Of a stretch of 64,000 nucleotides of DNA, positions 11,933 through 23,648 are shown piece after piece (the first letter of the stretch is position 1; each line of letters opens with the position of its first letter). The notes beneath the pieces were generated by a model, which was not told where the DNA came from, ran no database searches, and was given only the letters and a program-made list of their open reading frames with translations. Made by a program: the position numbers and the translations under genes. Where the stretch lies: positions 1-64,000 of the forward strand of contig JBBHKE010002571.1 in the NCBI GenBank assembly GCA_037447655.1, in the 5' to 3' direction. Origin of the DNA: Zygnema cylindricum (Eukaryota > Streptophyta > Zygnematophyceae > Zygnematales > Zygnemataceae).

Positions 11933-12509
11933 CATAGTTCAAAAGTAGGCATTTTTATGGTAGGCCTTTGGTAGGCGCACAAAACTTGGCACAAAACTCT
12001 CGCAAAGTAGACATACTGTATGTGTGTGCGTTGTGCACACTCCTGTACGAACGTACGAATCTGACGTATCATTAAAGTACAGCGCACGCCGCCGGACGAA
12101 ATTTGACGAAAGTTTTTAGCGAACTGACACGGCGTAGGATGACATTCCGCGGAAAAAAAACCAGGAAAAAAAAAAAAAACGCGGACGTAAGTCCTATCGT
12201 AAGTTGTGTTATGGGCTTTTCATGTGATCTTCTTTGATCGCTACTTTGATCAGCGACCGTCCGATCGTCCAAATCTGACGGTGTAAATAAAAAATACCTC
12301 AAAACTCACTGAAAAATAAAAATTTGTCCGAATGTTTTTCAAAATTTAGACATGACGTTTAATTCTCTATCGATCGATGTGCAACTCAACCCTGTTACTA
12401 TTATTTTTCATTTTGCGACCAATACAATATGGGTCTTAAGGCCATATTGTATGTTTTACGTACAATAAGCATATTGTATGGGCCTACTTTCACCTACTTT
12501 TGAACTATG
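11933..12509. mobile_element. hAT-type non-autonomous element (ends CATAGTTCAAAAGTAGG)
   Basis: 577-bp element with perfect 17-bp terminal inverted repeats CATAGTTCAAAAGTAGG. A perfect 8-bp target duplication ATTCTAGC flanks it (11925-11932 and 12510-12517). The 8-bp duplication points to the hAT superfamily. There is no transposase frame, so it is non-autonomous. A second copy lies at 45090-45541. Confidence 0.88.
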
Positions 12510-13430
12510 ATTCTAGCACTTGCCCTATTTGGGCCAGTGAATGAAAAGTACAAACTTTAAAGTAACGTACGGACTCATTAGTAAATGTTGTAAAAACGTT
12601 TCGGAGTACGTACTTCTAAAACGTTTAGGAGTTTGTATTTACTTCTGCATTCACACTAGAGATGGATGATGAATGCGATGAGGAAATGAATGTCCTTTTT
12701 TGTTTGGACGTGAATCGCCCTTGACGTCATCTCACGTCAACAAAAATGTCACGATGCGATTCATGTTGCCGTACGATTAGTCGCCGATGACTCGAATTCG
12801 TCCGTACCATTCATTCATTCATTCGAGATACGACTTCATGTTTTTTCAAAGTCGGATTTTTGCATTCCGAAAAGGTTTTCCGGAAAAGAAGATGACTTAC
12901 CACAGTTGTCAAGTTTTGAGTCGTATCCCGAATGAATGATCCGTACTGTAACGATTTTTTTTTAAATGCTAACCCATAAACAAATAGCCAGCCAAAATCA
13001 TCTAAAAATTATATGTTGTTGTACGGGTGAAAAAACGATGGTTTGGTACGGACGGATTTGAGTCATCGGTGACTAATCGTACGGCGACATGAATCACATC
13101 GCGACGTTTTTGTTGATGTGAGGTGACGTCAAAGGCGATTCACGTCAGAGGTCGCAAAAGTCAAAAAAAATCATACCCGAAACCGACCGTTTTTTTTTTT
13201 TCAAAATCTGAGTAACCGACGCCCGACCGAGTTTTGTCACGCTCCAAAATTGTTAACCGTTAACCGACCGTCGTTTACGAAAAAAAAAATTAACCGAATC
13301 TTGATTTTTCGTGACTAACCGTGCCCGCCCGTAACCGAAAAAGTACAAAATTAATCAATGTACGACGGAATAAGCCAATAATTACGATTTGTCGCGTTCC
13401 TTAAAATTTGCGAAATGAATAGTGTTACTA

Positions 13431-13647
13431 CACCGCCAATCGCTATTAGCGTTGTGTACGCTAATCCCGTCCCGATTTTTTTTGTTTTTATTCTCAAATA
13501 GAATTATCCACACTATTTAAAAAAAGCCCTAATTCCTAATTAGAGTAATCGATTTCTTCCAAAATTTCCAAATTCCCAATTAGCGTACACCACGCTAAAT
13601 AATAGTATACGCTAATCAAACCTACACGCTAATAGCGATTGGCGGTG
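13431..13647. mobile_element. mariner-type MITE (ends CACCGCCAATCGCTATTAG), copy 1
   Basis: 217-bp element with inverted ends CACCGCCAATCGCTATTAGC and its complement, flanked by TA. The related empty sequence at about 55506-55530 shows the uninterrupted TTACTACCGTGTCAG, which confirms the insertion boundaries. Confidence 0.85.
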
Positions 13648-13711
13648 TACCGTGTCAGATTTGCGACGCTTTGTCGCGTTCCCTAAGATTTGCGAAATGA
13701 ATAGTGTACTA

Positions 13712-13928
13712 CACCGCCAATCGTTATTAGCGTTGTGTACGCTAATTCCGTCCCGCTTTTTTTTTTTTTATTCTCAAATAGAATTATCCACACTAATTGA
13801 AAAAAAACCCTAATTCCTAATTAGAATAGACGATTTCTTCGAAAATTTTCAAATTCCCAATTAGCGTAAACCATGCTAATTATTCGTATACGCTAAAAAA
13901 ATTTACACGCTAATAACGATTGGCGGTG
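13712..13928. mobile_element. mariner-type MITE (ends CACCGCCAATCG), copy 2
   Basis: Second 217-bp copy at the same point of the next tandem unit, 281 bases after copy 1. Identical length and position indicate a 281-bp tandem duplication (MITE plus repeat unit), not a second independent insertion. Confidence 0.85.
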
Positions 13929-14525
13929 TACTGTGTCAGATTTGCGACGCTTTGTCGCGTTCCCTAAGATTTGCGAAATAAATATTGTACTACCGTGTCA
14001 GATTTGAGACGCTTTGTCGCTTTCCCTAAGATTTTCGAAATAAATAGTGTACTATCGTGTCAGATTTGCGACGCTTTGTCGCTTTCCCTAAGATTTTCGA
14101 AATGAATAGTGTACTATCGTGTAAGATTTGCGACGCTTTGTCGCGTTCCCTTTTATTTGCGAATTAAATAGCTTACTACAGTACCGTGTCAGATTTGCGA
14201 CGCTAATCATGATGCCACGTACTTCCACGATACCAAAAGTACAAAGAACAATAATGTTGGAAAAAAAAAGTACAAAATTTTCATTTTTTTTGGTTTTTTG
14301 TTTGACCGACCGTAACTGACCGTTTTTTTTTTCCTGGTGAGTCAACCGACTGTAACCGCCCGACCCCCAAAATTTGGCAACCGAATCCGTTCCGGATCCG
14401 GCGCGGGCGGTCGGTTAACGGTCGGTCACGGTTTCGGTTGACCGTTTGCGACCTCTGATTCACGTCCAAACAAGAAAAAGGACATTCATTTCCTCATCTA
14501 ATCCGGCATCCATTTCTAGTGTGAA

Positions 14526-15445
14526 TCGTGCAAATCTGCTTAATGGATTACAGCCCTTCCAAATTTCGGTTTGTCGACTCTGACCAGATATTGGGGCTTT
14601 TCGATACTGTACCGCAAGATTGTACGATATGTCAACATCGATTTTTTGCCTCGGCAGCATCGTACGGCTGAAAAGCAAAATTTGGTACCGTACTGCTTTC
14701 CTGTACCGTATCGTACTATTCGGCTATTCCGGTGTACTCTGTTCGGAAATTCCGGCGGGAGCGAAATTTCGGCGTGTCACGTCGCCGTCACAAATAGATG
14801 GCACGGCCTAGAACAACAAACACGTCCGAATATTCGGCCGAGAATCCCGGCGTACAAAACATCTCGATATTCTAAGTTGCTGAATCGAAACGAAACCTGC
14901 CGGCTTCACATGTTGCTATATTTCTTGGATCTAAGGAAAAAATCTGTATTTTTAACACCTGCGACGTGACCACTGACCAGCATAGATTTTGATTGGATCC
15001 CACAATTATGAAAAGACCCAGAGAGAAAAAAACAAAAAACGTACTTTATTAAAAACACGACGTTCAAGACGACGTTTATATATTTCAAAAAGTCAACGTA
15101 GGGATGTCTATTTTTCAATGTTGAGGGAACATGCTGTCGTACAACAGCTTGAAAGGAATGGGGCCGAATAACAAACCTAACAACAATTATTTTTTGTCCT
15201 TTTTTAATGATTTTTTTGTGGGATTTTTTGGCCTAAGAGTGGTTGCGTTCTTCTACCGCAAAATTTGAAAATTCACCTCTATTACTTTTGGGTACAGTTC
15301 AAATGTTGAAGCGCTATCTATCTCTAATTTATCCCTCACTTCTTTTTTGTATTGGCCAACTATTTGTCATTCTATAAAAAAGTCATTAACAAACAAAATC
15401 ACAAATAGAAGAAAATAGAAGTGAATCAAATAACTTTTTTCTATT
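14526..15445. other. upstream intergenic region of the glycosyltransferase gene
   Basis: Contains GTACCGTACTG/CGTACGA-like words typical of the local repeats and open frames without protein-like composition. No promoter element is unambiguous. The last 100 bases before the start codon at 15446 are A/T-rich. Confidence 0.5.
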
Positions 15446-17892
15446 ATGGGTATTCTTAAACAAACCTTCTTTTTCTCCCTCACTCTCTTGTTCGTCTTCC
15501 CTCAACAATGTTGGTCTTCAGACCCAAACACTAAACAAAAAAATTCTTCAAAACCTTTCACTCACTTCCTCTCCGTTTTCCTCATCCCTCCATTAACAAA
15601 AAACGGAACTTTGCGCGCACAACTTCAACATAGAACTGTTGCATCTCTCCTCCGTTTCAATCCTCCTCCCCAAATTTTCCTTTTAGGAAATCATTCCTCT
15701 TTCCTTAGTCTAAGAACCCAATTTCCAAAAATAGTTCAGCAAGATTTTGAGGTAGATTTTACTTTTGAACCCGGATTTTCTGGCGGTCATGGATCTCCTC
15801 TTTTCCACTCTATTATCGCCCGGGCTCTCTCTGCCACGTCAGCTTTCTCCATGGTCATAAATGCTGACGTGGCGATCATAAACCAGACATCTCTCAAAGA
15901 GCTCATCGACGAAGCTTCCCGTAAATTCTCCGAAAACGGCTTTTTGATGACGTGGCCACGGTACTCCATTGACCAGCTGCCACCTGTCTATCTGGAACGT
16001 CCTTCATCTGTACAAGATTGGATTTTGTCGGATAGTCTCCTGAGTCACTACGTGGCATTTTCTGGGCGGTTGGAGACAGCTGGTGGTGCCGGAGCTTGGC
16101 TTTGGGACAACGGTCAGATTTTGTACTCTGGGAAAATGCCGCCGTTTCCGGCAAGACGATCCGAGCTTGACACGTGGCTTGCCCATGCAGCCCTCGTAAC
16201 GACAAAAAGGGAGGTGATAGATGGAGGGACAGCTGTCACTTGTGGGTCGACTCAACACTTGAAGTCGTGGGTGGGAGAAGAAGGGAGTGGGAAAGGGGTG
16301 GAGGAAGAGGAGGGGAAGTTATCAAATAAAGAGAAGAATTTTGCTTTGGTAAGAGCTCATATACAAACAACGAAGGAATTGGAAGGTGTTACAAAGTTGG
16401 AGAAGGAAGATAAAATTATGGATGAAGTGGTTGAGAGGGGATGTCCTACAAGGAAGCCGTGGATTTCGGAGCCTTGCCACGTGTTGCGAGGTAAATATTG
16501 ATCATTTTCATTTATGTCATAAAAAAAGTTAAAATAAATATAAGAGGAAAAATAGAATAACGAGCTTGTCTAGAACGATGTTTTTTATATGTATTTTAGG
16601 GAAGATAGTCAATTATATATATATATATATATTTATTTATTTTTTCCCCTTGCTATTCTTTTTAGTCATATGTGGCTCTTTCTTTTGAGTTATCTGGTGA
16701 ATGTCTTTGTTCTTTAAGGTGATAATAGGAAAGGTTAAAAAAAGAGGAAAATATAATATGGATGAAAGGAAAAGGTCGTATTTGCTTGTCAATTTAGTAA
16801 CTTACCGACGTATTTGTGTGTTTATTGTGTGCAGATGGCGGAATATGCTTTACAGAAATAAATTGTACATGTAATCCAAAACTTTTCTATGTTGAATCAA
16901 CATCTTCCCTTTCGGGCACCTCAAGTAACCACACTATCAAAGATGTAGAAAGACAAAAATGGTTTTGTAACGCTATTTCCCCAAAACCTTATCTCACAAC
17001 AAAAGATTTAACCATGGCTTCTTCTCCCCAAGAAGGTTTGACTTTAGAAGAACTCCTTCCAATTATGGCGGATGATCGTAAAATTGTGACGTTGGTCGCA
17101 GTTTCCGGAGGATATTCCGACATGTTGATGAATTTTGTTTGTAATCTTCGGCGAATAGGGTTAAGAGATCCCTTAGTTGCTGCTCTAGATGATGATATAT
17201 ACCACTTTGCATCGGTTCAAGGTTTACCGGTTTATCGCGAGCGAATGGGAGATGAAAATGGAATTGAGAAAGATAGAGAATGCAAATATGGGTCACCATG
17301 TTTTCGTGAAGTCACGTGCTTAAAACCTCGTGTAGTTTTACGCATATTAAAATTGGGGTATCATGTTTTTTGGTCGGATGTTGATATTGCGTGGTTTCGA
17401 GATCCAATTAAAGAAATTTTTGACTTGGGACCAGGAACATTTCCTATTCAAAGTGAACAATATAACCTAAGTAAACCGGCTAATGGGGATGCGAATTCAG
17501 GCTTTTATCTCGCAAGATCTGAGCCATTGGTTATTCAAGCATTTGAAGCAATTATAAAAAGATCTCGAGATCATTATGCTACATCGGAACAACCAAGTTT
17601 TTATTGGGTTTTATGTCGGGAAAGAGTCGGAGACAATGAATGTTTAAGTAACGGCTTAAGAGTAGTTTTCTTAAATAGAATTGTGCATCCAAATGGAAGG
17701 GTTTTCGATTTTTGGAATCAACCGATAGAAGTTTGCCTTCGTATGGGATGTGTAACACTTCATAATAATTTTATAGGAGGGAGAAAAAAAAAAATTCAAA
17801 GATTTAAAAACCAAAAAATCTGGTGGTGGGATGAAGAAGTGAGAATTTGTCAATACAGTTGGTATGACAATTTTCTTAGGAGGAAGTACTAG
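15446..17892 (+). CDS. two-domain glycosyltransferase with C-terminal GT77 (nucleotide-diphospho-sugar transferase) domain
   Basis: Two exons, 15446-16490 and 16835-17892, joined by a 344-base GT-AG intron in phase 1. Together they give 700 residues. The start ATG precedes a hydrophobic segment (about residues 4-22, rich in F and L), a probable signal peptide or membrane anchor, which places the enzyme in the ER/Golgi lumen. Residues 40-260 look like a first, divergent GT-A-type domain with a VINADVAII strand (Asp141). Residues 425-690 match the Pfam nucleotide-diphospho-sugar transferase family (GT77, related to plant RGXT and arabinosyltransferases): a nucleotide-binding strand, LDDDIYHF (Asp467-469), and the metal-binding FWSDVDIAWFRDP with Asp530 and Asp532. 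A Glu/Lys-rich linker joins the halves. Many cysteines in the second half fit a lumenal protein. The GT77 assignment is firm. The donor, the acceptor and the N-terminal domain's activity are inference. Confidence 0.88.
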
Positions 17893-18670
17893 ATCTTTCT
17901 TCTATTTTTTTTTTTCTTCTTGTAAACTAAGTGGCATTTAGACCAGAAAAATTGGGATTTGAAGTAAAAACTTGGTATTTTAAAGAAAATGTTTGATGGG
18001 TTGAAGGCAAAGAGCCCCTTTTGTTGGTAATAGTAATGCAGGCTACATATGTGGTACAATCTGTAATTTTTTTGTCTGATGGGTCGAAGGAAGCGACCCA
18101 TATTTGTTGGTTTTTTAGGGTTTTTTAGGGTTTACACATAGTAGTTCACGCATGAAATTATCTGTAAATTTCTTTAACATGTCCAAGATATCATTACCAA
18201 TCAAAAACAATAATGTGCTTAAAAACAGTCAGTCAGGTCTTTATTGTCTGACAATCTTTCAACCAAGTTAATTCCCATGTTTAATTCATTATCATTGTTT
18301 CTTTACTCTATCATCTATTTTTTGATCGTAAGCATTCAAAGTTCTACCTACTTTTTCTGCTTTTAACTGATTAACTTAATTGTGTCATCATGTCTTTTTG
18401 TGTGCCTCAACTAAACTTTGTGATCGCTTGGAGCCGTCAATATTTGTATATGTCTAATTGATTTCCATGCTTGTTCCGTGAATTCCCCTTGCTCAAATTT
18501 CTCTTTTTCTTTTTTCTCAAAGGTCAGATTCTTGATTTCCCGAGTATACCATTACGGATTTCAAATCCTCGTAAAATTCTACATCCCGGGAATTTTCCAC
18601 CGTCATTTGCTTCGGATCGAATACTCGATCCATCTTTCCCTTCGAGATATAGATAACAATGATAGGATCA
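17893..18670. other. 3' flank of the glycosyltransferase gene
   Basis: AT-rich, with a repeated TTTGATGGGTYGAAGG phrase near 17990 and 18075. No gene or RNA is recognised. Confidence 0.5.
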
Positions 18671-18673
18671 CGA

Positions 18674-18891
18674 CACCGTGAATCGCTATTTGTGTTAATG
18701 TTTTTTTAGCCAATTATTTAAACGTCTTTTCTCCGCACAAATAAGTCAGATTGTGGATCTAACGGTTGCGCTTGAAAGGTAACATTCTCAGCTTCCGATT
18801 GGCCATCTCAAATTGAAAATCGGACAAGAGTGTACGGAGAAAAGTTGATAAGTTGCGTACAAATTATTAACACTAATAGCGATACACGGTG
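18674..18891. mobile_element. mariner-type MITE (ends CACCGTGAATCGCTATT)
   Basis: 218-bp copy of the family at 7774. The left starts CACCGTGAATCGCTATT and the right ends AATAGCGATACACGGTG followed by TA. Interior phrases (AAGTCAGATTGTGGATCT, TTCTCAGCTTCCGATTGG) match the other copies. The left flank is GA instead of TA. Confidence 0.8.
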
Positions 18892-18901
18892 TACACTGTT
18901 A

Positions 18902-18996
18902 GATTTCCGTGAAATCCGGGATTCGGCATGTCCCACACGAGGCCGGCTCTATTTTCCCCAGTGTGGGATATGCCGAATCCCGGATTTCACGGAAAT
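18902..18996. repeat. 36-bp-arm foldback (hairpin)
   Basis: Near-perfect inverted repeat: ATTTCCGTGAAATCCGGG through TCCCACAC, mirrored by GTGTGGGA through CCCGGATTTCACGGAAAT. There is one mismatch and a loop of about 22 bases. It abuts the right end of the mariner-type MITE. Confidence 0.85.
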
Positions 18997-19378
18997 CCAT
19001 TATACACAACCAAAGTGCGCAGCAATACATAAATTCACTAGCGGAAATTTAACACATAAACTTACTCTCATAACATTCACAACAAAAATACTAAGTTTCC
19101 GGCAAATATTAATATATTAGACGAAGGCTTTTCTCACAATACTCACAATGTTCTTCTCTCTCAAGTCTGCTAGACAAACTGCAATAGAAATCTTCCTTGC
19201 TATACACGGCAGACCTGCTGAACAATACAGTCCCCACTACAGTACCAGCTGAGTGACACTCTACTTCCGAGCACACAATGAGAAAACGTGAGTACGAAAA
19301 CGTACGGCGTCCAGTAACGAATCCCACTTTTCGTCTAATAAAATGTAACCCCAAGCCAAATGACGGACATTTAACTAA

Positions 19379-20155
19379 GGGTATGTCCCCATGTCCATAA
19401 GTAGGGGTTTTTTTCTGTCGTTTTCCTGTAGAACTTAGCGCCGTAGTGCCTAAGTTGCAACCGTACGAAGGAATCACAAATTTGTACAGTACAATTTGCA
19501 TCATCCTCGAACTTAGGATGTACGAAAATTTGTCCTCTTGTATTTTTCGACCCACTTCCAAAACAAAAAAACGTCATCTTCAAACTTATGTTTAAAGCAC
19601 ATGCGCGATGTGTTTTAAAACTAGGTATTTTAGATAAACAAATAGAAACATATATTCGCACGTGCCATAATTTTCGAAAATTTCCATACAATTTCTAAGG
19701 ACAAAGAAAAGTACAGAATTCGCTATGTTTTGTCCGTTTCCGTTAAATACGACGAAGAAAAGTACACAATTTGTTTAGTTTTGTCTGTTTTCGTTCAGTG
19801 CGGATTTTTTTTTGCAAGGCTCTCGAAATTCCGATGCCGTTTCTCGTCGACCAGATAGGAGACGCGAAGGCAAAGCGCATCTTCTTCAACCGTGAAACGG
19901 CACAAGCTAGAAGGCGGTACGTCTACAATGTCACGGTAAGACATGCGACGTCACAAGCAGTTTCCAAAAAAACCTGCGACAACACAAATTGTAGACGTTG
20001 ACAGCCGTCACATTTATTGTCGACGTATACAATCGTCACAAACGTAAGTGACGATTACATTCTTACACAAAGGGACACTTGAAAACTAGGTCCGGCGGAT
20101 CTGCGTTAAAATACAAAGTAAGCTCACTAAGTTACAAGTACATGGGGACATACCC
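19379..20155. mobile_element. PIF/Harbinger-like non-autonomous element, TIR GGGTATGTCCCCATGT
   Basis: 777-bp element with inverted ends GGGTATGTCCCCATGT and its complement. The flanks are TAA (left) and TTA (right), close to the 3-bp TWA duplication of PIF/Harbinger elements. The interior contains ACGTCTACAATGTCAC-like subterminal repeats shared with the family members at 22254, 26158, 48052 and 49071. No transposase is encoded. Confidence 0.75.
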
Positions 20156-20329
20156 TTATACGTATACACATTTTCGCTAATCAAAACGTGCGCAGGAGCA
20201 AAACGAAAAGTAACAAGTACTACGCACTAAATAACGAACCAACACAAGATCGAAGTACGAAACGAAACAAAAGTAAATCGAGACGACTTTTGCCGATCCG
20301 CCAAAGAGAAGACATTGTAATATAAGGAT

Positions 20330-20960
20330 GTTTATTTTAAGTGAAGATTCTTCATACTACTTTTCAGTGTGTTCCTATGTTCGAACACGAAATTGTTACT
20401 ATAAATTGTGACAGTTATATACGTGGGTACAATTTGTGATGGTTGTAGATGACTACAAAGCTCACGCAAATGTCGATGTTCACAGGGATAGCGACGATTG
20501 TAGACATCCAGATTTTTGTGACATTGTAGATGCCTAAAGTTCTCTGACATTGTGACGTTGTGCGCACTTGTGACAACGTCGACGTCATTGATTCAATAAT
20601 TTCGGCCATGGCTTCTCAATTTCGTTTTTTTTATTTTTTTCACTCGACTTGCCATCAAAATATGCTGAAAGGTAGTCAAAAGAATCATTTTCCAAAGCTC
20701 TTCCATTGCATACCAACCTTTTCGTGATTCAATCCGAAAATTGTGAGATAAAACTGATAGTGTGAGAGGGAGAGGGAGACAAGCGCCTTCACAGACTTCG
20801 CTTTTGCGAAATGGCATCCGTTGCTCGCGACCCCTCCACGACCCTTGTATAGAAAAAAAATACCGTAAATTTTGGGCGGGAACAATGATTTTTATTTTTG
20901 TATACTTCACGTTTTGCGAAAATGTTTTGAAATTTTACACCACGCGCAAAAACTTAATCT
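20330..20960 (-). mobile_element. truncated Harbinger-like element, inverted relative to its relatives
   Basis: Reads as the reverse complement of the interior of the 48052 and 49071 elements. It shows the GAAGATTCTTCATACTAC segment, then repeated TGTAGA words, then GACGTTGTGCGCACTTGTGACA, GACGTCATTGATTCAATAA and CCATGGC, in the expected order. Both GGG termini are missing. Confidence 0.55.
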
Positions 20961-21215
20961 TTTTCATTATTCAACCGTGACTTTAAATAAAAACAAGTCA
21001 CGAGTCGTTTTCAAATAAAGTTTGAATATGAGCTTTCTTGACGTGGTAGTTGGTTGAAAAGAGAAAGACGACAAGTTATAGTACATTTCAAGTTTTAAGG
21101 TGACGCTAATTGTATTATGGTTTTTATGATATATTTGTTCGGCACAATATTTTCTCGTTGCAGGCTCTGTTTTGGAGGAAAAGAACAAGAAAAAATCCTT
21201 ACTTTAACACCCTAA

Positions 21216-21894
21216 GGCCCAACTTCCATTAGCAAAAAAATGAGGTTGTTTACTATACCGTAGTGTTGCATACCATTAAGTACCATTTTTTTTTCACTAA
21301 GGTAAACCTCTTTACTAAAATATTTCCAAGGTTATGAGCGTAAAAATTGACCGTCTGATGCTCTGTATCTTAAATCGGAGACACCATCTCGCGATGTGTG
21401 TAGCTAATGTCGTCCAAGAGGAAACTACGCACACACTGAACGTGTACGATTGGGCTGGGTGAAGAATAGAAAAAATATCCATGATGAACGCATGATCAAG
21501 TGTCTACACCTCGTATAGGCCATGTGCCTTCCATCGGGGTGAATGCAAGTGTGCCGAAATTAGCTAGAAATTTTTTGACGGATGATCTCTTTTAACACTC
21601 CTTTTGCCATCCACTACCTTGTTGTACAAATATGACATTTGTGTACGCTTTTACAAATCTTAAGTTTCGTCCGCCCTAAAGTATTTTTATTCACATTTTG
21701 AGCTAGTACATATATCACGTTCAGTCTTTGAGGTCAAAGGTTCTTTATAGATTTTCACCATCCAAAAGTCAACATAAGTGATACCGACCAAAATAAGCCA
21801 CGCAAATAAAAAGTGGTTAACCAACCCGACCTAATGGAAGACATAACCATCAGTAAACATATCCCTACATTTTTTGTCTGATGGAAGTCTAGCC
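21216..21894. mobile_element. possible Harbinger-like element, weak ends
   Basis: The left end TAA-GGCCCAACTTCCATTAG and the right end CTGATGGAAGTCTAGCC are inverted relative to each other with mismatches. They resemble the ends of the better preserved element at 46755 (GGGTGGCGTTCCATCAG). The duplicated flank is imperfect (TAA versus TAT). Confidence 0.4.
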
Positions 21895-22253
21895 TATCCC
21901 GGGCGATTTAACATCCACATAATGTTCTCAACAATTTGTAGGAAATGGATAAACAAAAGGACGAAACGATATTCCTACGCGGTTGATTCCTATCGGCAGG
22001 CAACACTTCACATGTAGCTTAATAAAAGTTTAGTTCCAATATTTTCCTTTGACATTTACGGCAAAGTCATATGGTATAATCCATCATACATGAACTTGCC
22101 AGAATAAGGGGTCTACTTCAATAGAGAGGTGTCGATAATTGTACATACGGACAACGTTATTGATTGCAATGTTTTGAACAAGTTCTCATAGGGTAATGTG
22201 TGTAAACAAGCTTTCATGTGCGTGTTTTGTTTTGAGTGGTATCATATAACTTA

Positions 22254-23185
22254 GGGTGTGTGCCCATTTGTTCATTTGTTTTTTTCCGTTGTTTCACAGA
22301 AAATGGGTCTTGCAACGATAATATCTTACGCCGGAAAAATGTGCAAAAACGACAGTTTATTTTGCTTCATCTTAGAACTTGGAAAGTACGTCAATTTGGT
22401 GTTATTATCATTTTGACCCACTTCTACATCTCGCTAGCTCATCTTCACACTTCTACTGGAATGAAATCACGACTTGATTTTAATTAAATTAATACCCTAT
22501 TGACGAATAACAAAAGGTATTGCACGCGTGGAATGCCTTCGAAATTTTTTGAGCAAAGGAGAGTACACGCTTTTTTTCCCTGCTCGGTACGCGTATGAAC
22601 GTAGGAAAATGACAAGCATGTACGGATACAAATTTGTTGGGGTTTGGACCTCCACTTTCACTCTTGGGTCATTTGCAAAAGTTTACGTCGTCGTCGTCTC
22701 TCCCTTTTTTTCTCACTCACCGCTCCTCTTTCTCTTTCCCTAAATCAAATGCAACAATAAAAGTATCAAAGGAAAGTTTTTTTTTTTTTAATATTTTTGG
22801 TCTTAGTTTGATAACATTTTGAATGATAAAAGATAAGACAAAGAAATTGGGAAGCCATGGTGCAAAATCTACGTACTAATGAAGTTAAAAGGTTGCATGA
22901 CTTTGCAATGTTACAAAACCATAAACATCTACAATATCACAAGAAACCTGACGTCTACAACCGTCGCCGTTTTTGTAGACGTCATTAATTTTAGGAAGTT
23001 TCGTAGTCGTCTACATTTCGTTTCTTAGGCTTTCACATTTTGTAAACGTCTACCATTGTCACATACTTGAAGTAATGAAGGCGCAAGTAATGATTGACAT
23101 AGGAACACTTTGAAAAGTACATCGTATAATCTGCGCTAAAATCCAAAGTAGCATTCTAAAGTTTTGGTTACATGGGCACACACCC
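22254..23185. mobile_element. PIF/Harbinger-like non-autonomous element, TIR GGGTGTGTGCCCAT
   Basis: 932-bp element with inverted ends GGGTGTGTGCCCAT and ATGGGCACACACCC, and a perfect TTA duplication (22251-22253 and 23186-23188). The interior carries ACGTCTACAACCGTC and TGTAGACGTC words. Short open frames inside show no transposase motifs. Confidence 0.82.
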
Positions 23186-23463
23186 TTAAAGATTATTTAT
23201 TGAGAATTGTCAAAATATTTCACAAGCCGTTCAATGACAATGTAAAATTTGTGCTTGCTCATTATTTTATTGAACAAATTTTGCGTACCACGTCATTGTA
23301 CCACTAAAGTCCACGAGTCTTCGCAGACGATTCGTCTTTTCTAGCGGCTACTATTTTAGGTGATAAATGGAGCGAGACAAGATATCTTACGGCAAAAACA
23401 TTTCCGGTGAATTTTGGACTTCTGTCTAGCTGGCCCTTTAGACTTGTAATATCCCTCCATGCC

Positions 23464-23541
23464 TACACGCTTTGTAGATGACTACCCACCGGTCGAAGCG
23501 TACACGCTTTGTAGATGACTACCCACCGGTCGAAGCGTAAA
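23464..23541. repeat. 38-bp tandem duplication
   Basis: Two adjacent near-identical copies of a unit containing CACGCTTTGTAGATGACTAC and CCACCGGTCGAAGCGTA. Confidence 0.9.
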
Positions 23542-23648
23542 CATTCACTGTTAGATTTTTTCTGGGTCCTCAACCCTAAAGCAATCGCTCCATCTGGCTC
23601 CGATTGCTATGGGGGTAATGACCCAAAAAAAATTAACGGTCAATGTTT
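23539..23648. mobile_element. foldback MITE of about 110 bp
   Basis: Imperfect inverted repeat: the left arm AAACATTCACTGTTAG through CTAAAGCAATCG, mirrored by CGATTGCTAT through GGTCAATGTTT, around a short loop. The left arm recurs at about 38376-38435, immediately before copia copy B. Confidence 0.6.

Larger units (their letters stand above)
13387..14200. repeat. tandem array of about 64 bp (GCGACGCTTTGTCGCGTTCC unit)
   Basis: About six successive units. Each carries TTTGTCGCGTTCCCTAAGAT, GCGAAATGAATAGTGT and a CCGTGTCAGATTTGCGACG phrase. The first two units each hold a 217-bp mariner-type MITE at the same internal TA. The related element at 55195 has only one such unit. Confidence 0.85.
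13146..14457. mobile_element. hAT-type non-autonomous element (ends CAGAGGTCGCAAA)
   Basis: 1,312-bp element beginning CAGAGGTCGCAAAAGTC and ending in the complementary GACCGTTTGCGACCTCTG. A perfect 8-bp duplication ATTCACGT flanks it (13138-13145 and 14458-14465). It is rich in AACCGACCGT phrases near both ends, which may be transposase-binding repeats. It is longer than its relative at 55195 (598 bp) because it carries a tandem array and two mariner-type insertions. Confidence 0.88.
12651..14525. mobile_element. long-arm foldback element, right arm split by a hAT insertion
   Basis: The left arm (about 12651-12808) starts TTCACACTAGA and continues through a GAGGAAATGAATGTCC phrase and a GTCGCCGATGACTCG phrase. 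The same sequence occurs inverted on the right, in two pieces: about 13037-13145 and 14466-14525. The pieces are separated by the hAT-type element at 13146-14457. No target duplication is convincing for the outer element, so the superfamily is open. Confidence 0.65.

Noticed and set aside
14571-14969. 132-codon open frame on the + strand
   Set aside because: Begins at the edge of a foldback element and runs through GTACCGTACTG-type repeats. There is no protein-like motif and nothing downstream to splice to.
16816-16834. An independent gene start at the GTG at 16816
   Set aside because: The frame is the second exon of the glycosyltransferase. The acceptor at 16834 joins in phase with the donor at 16490.
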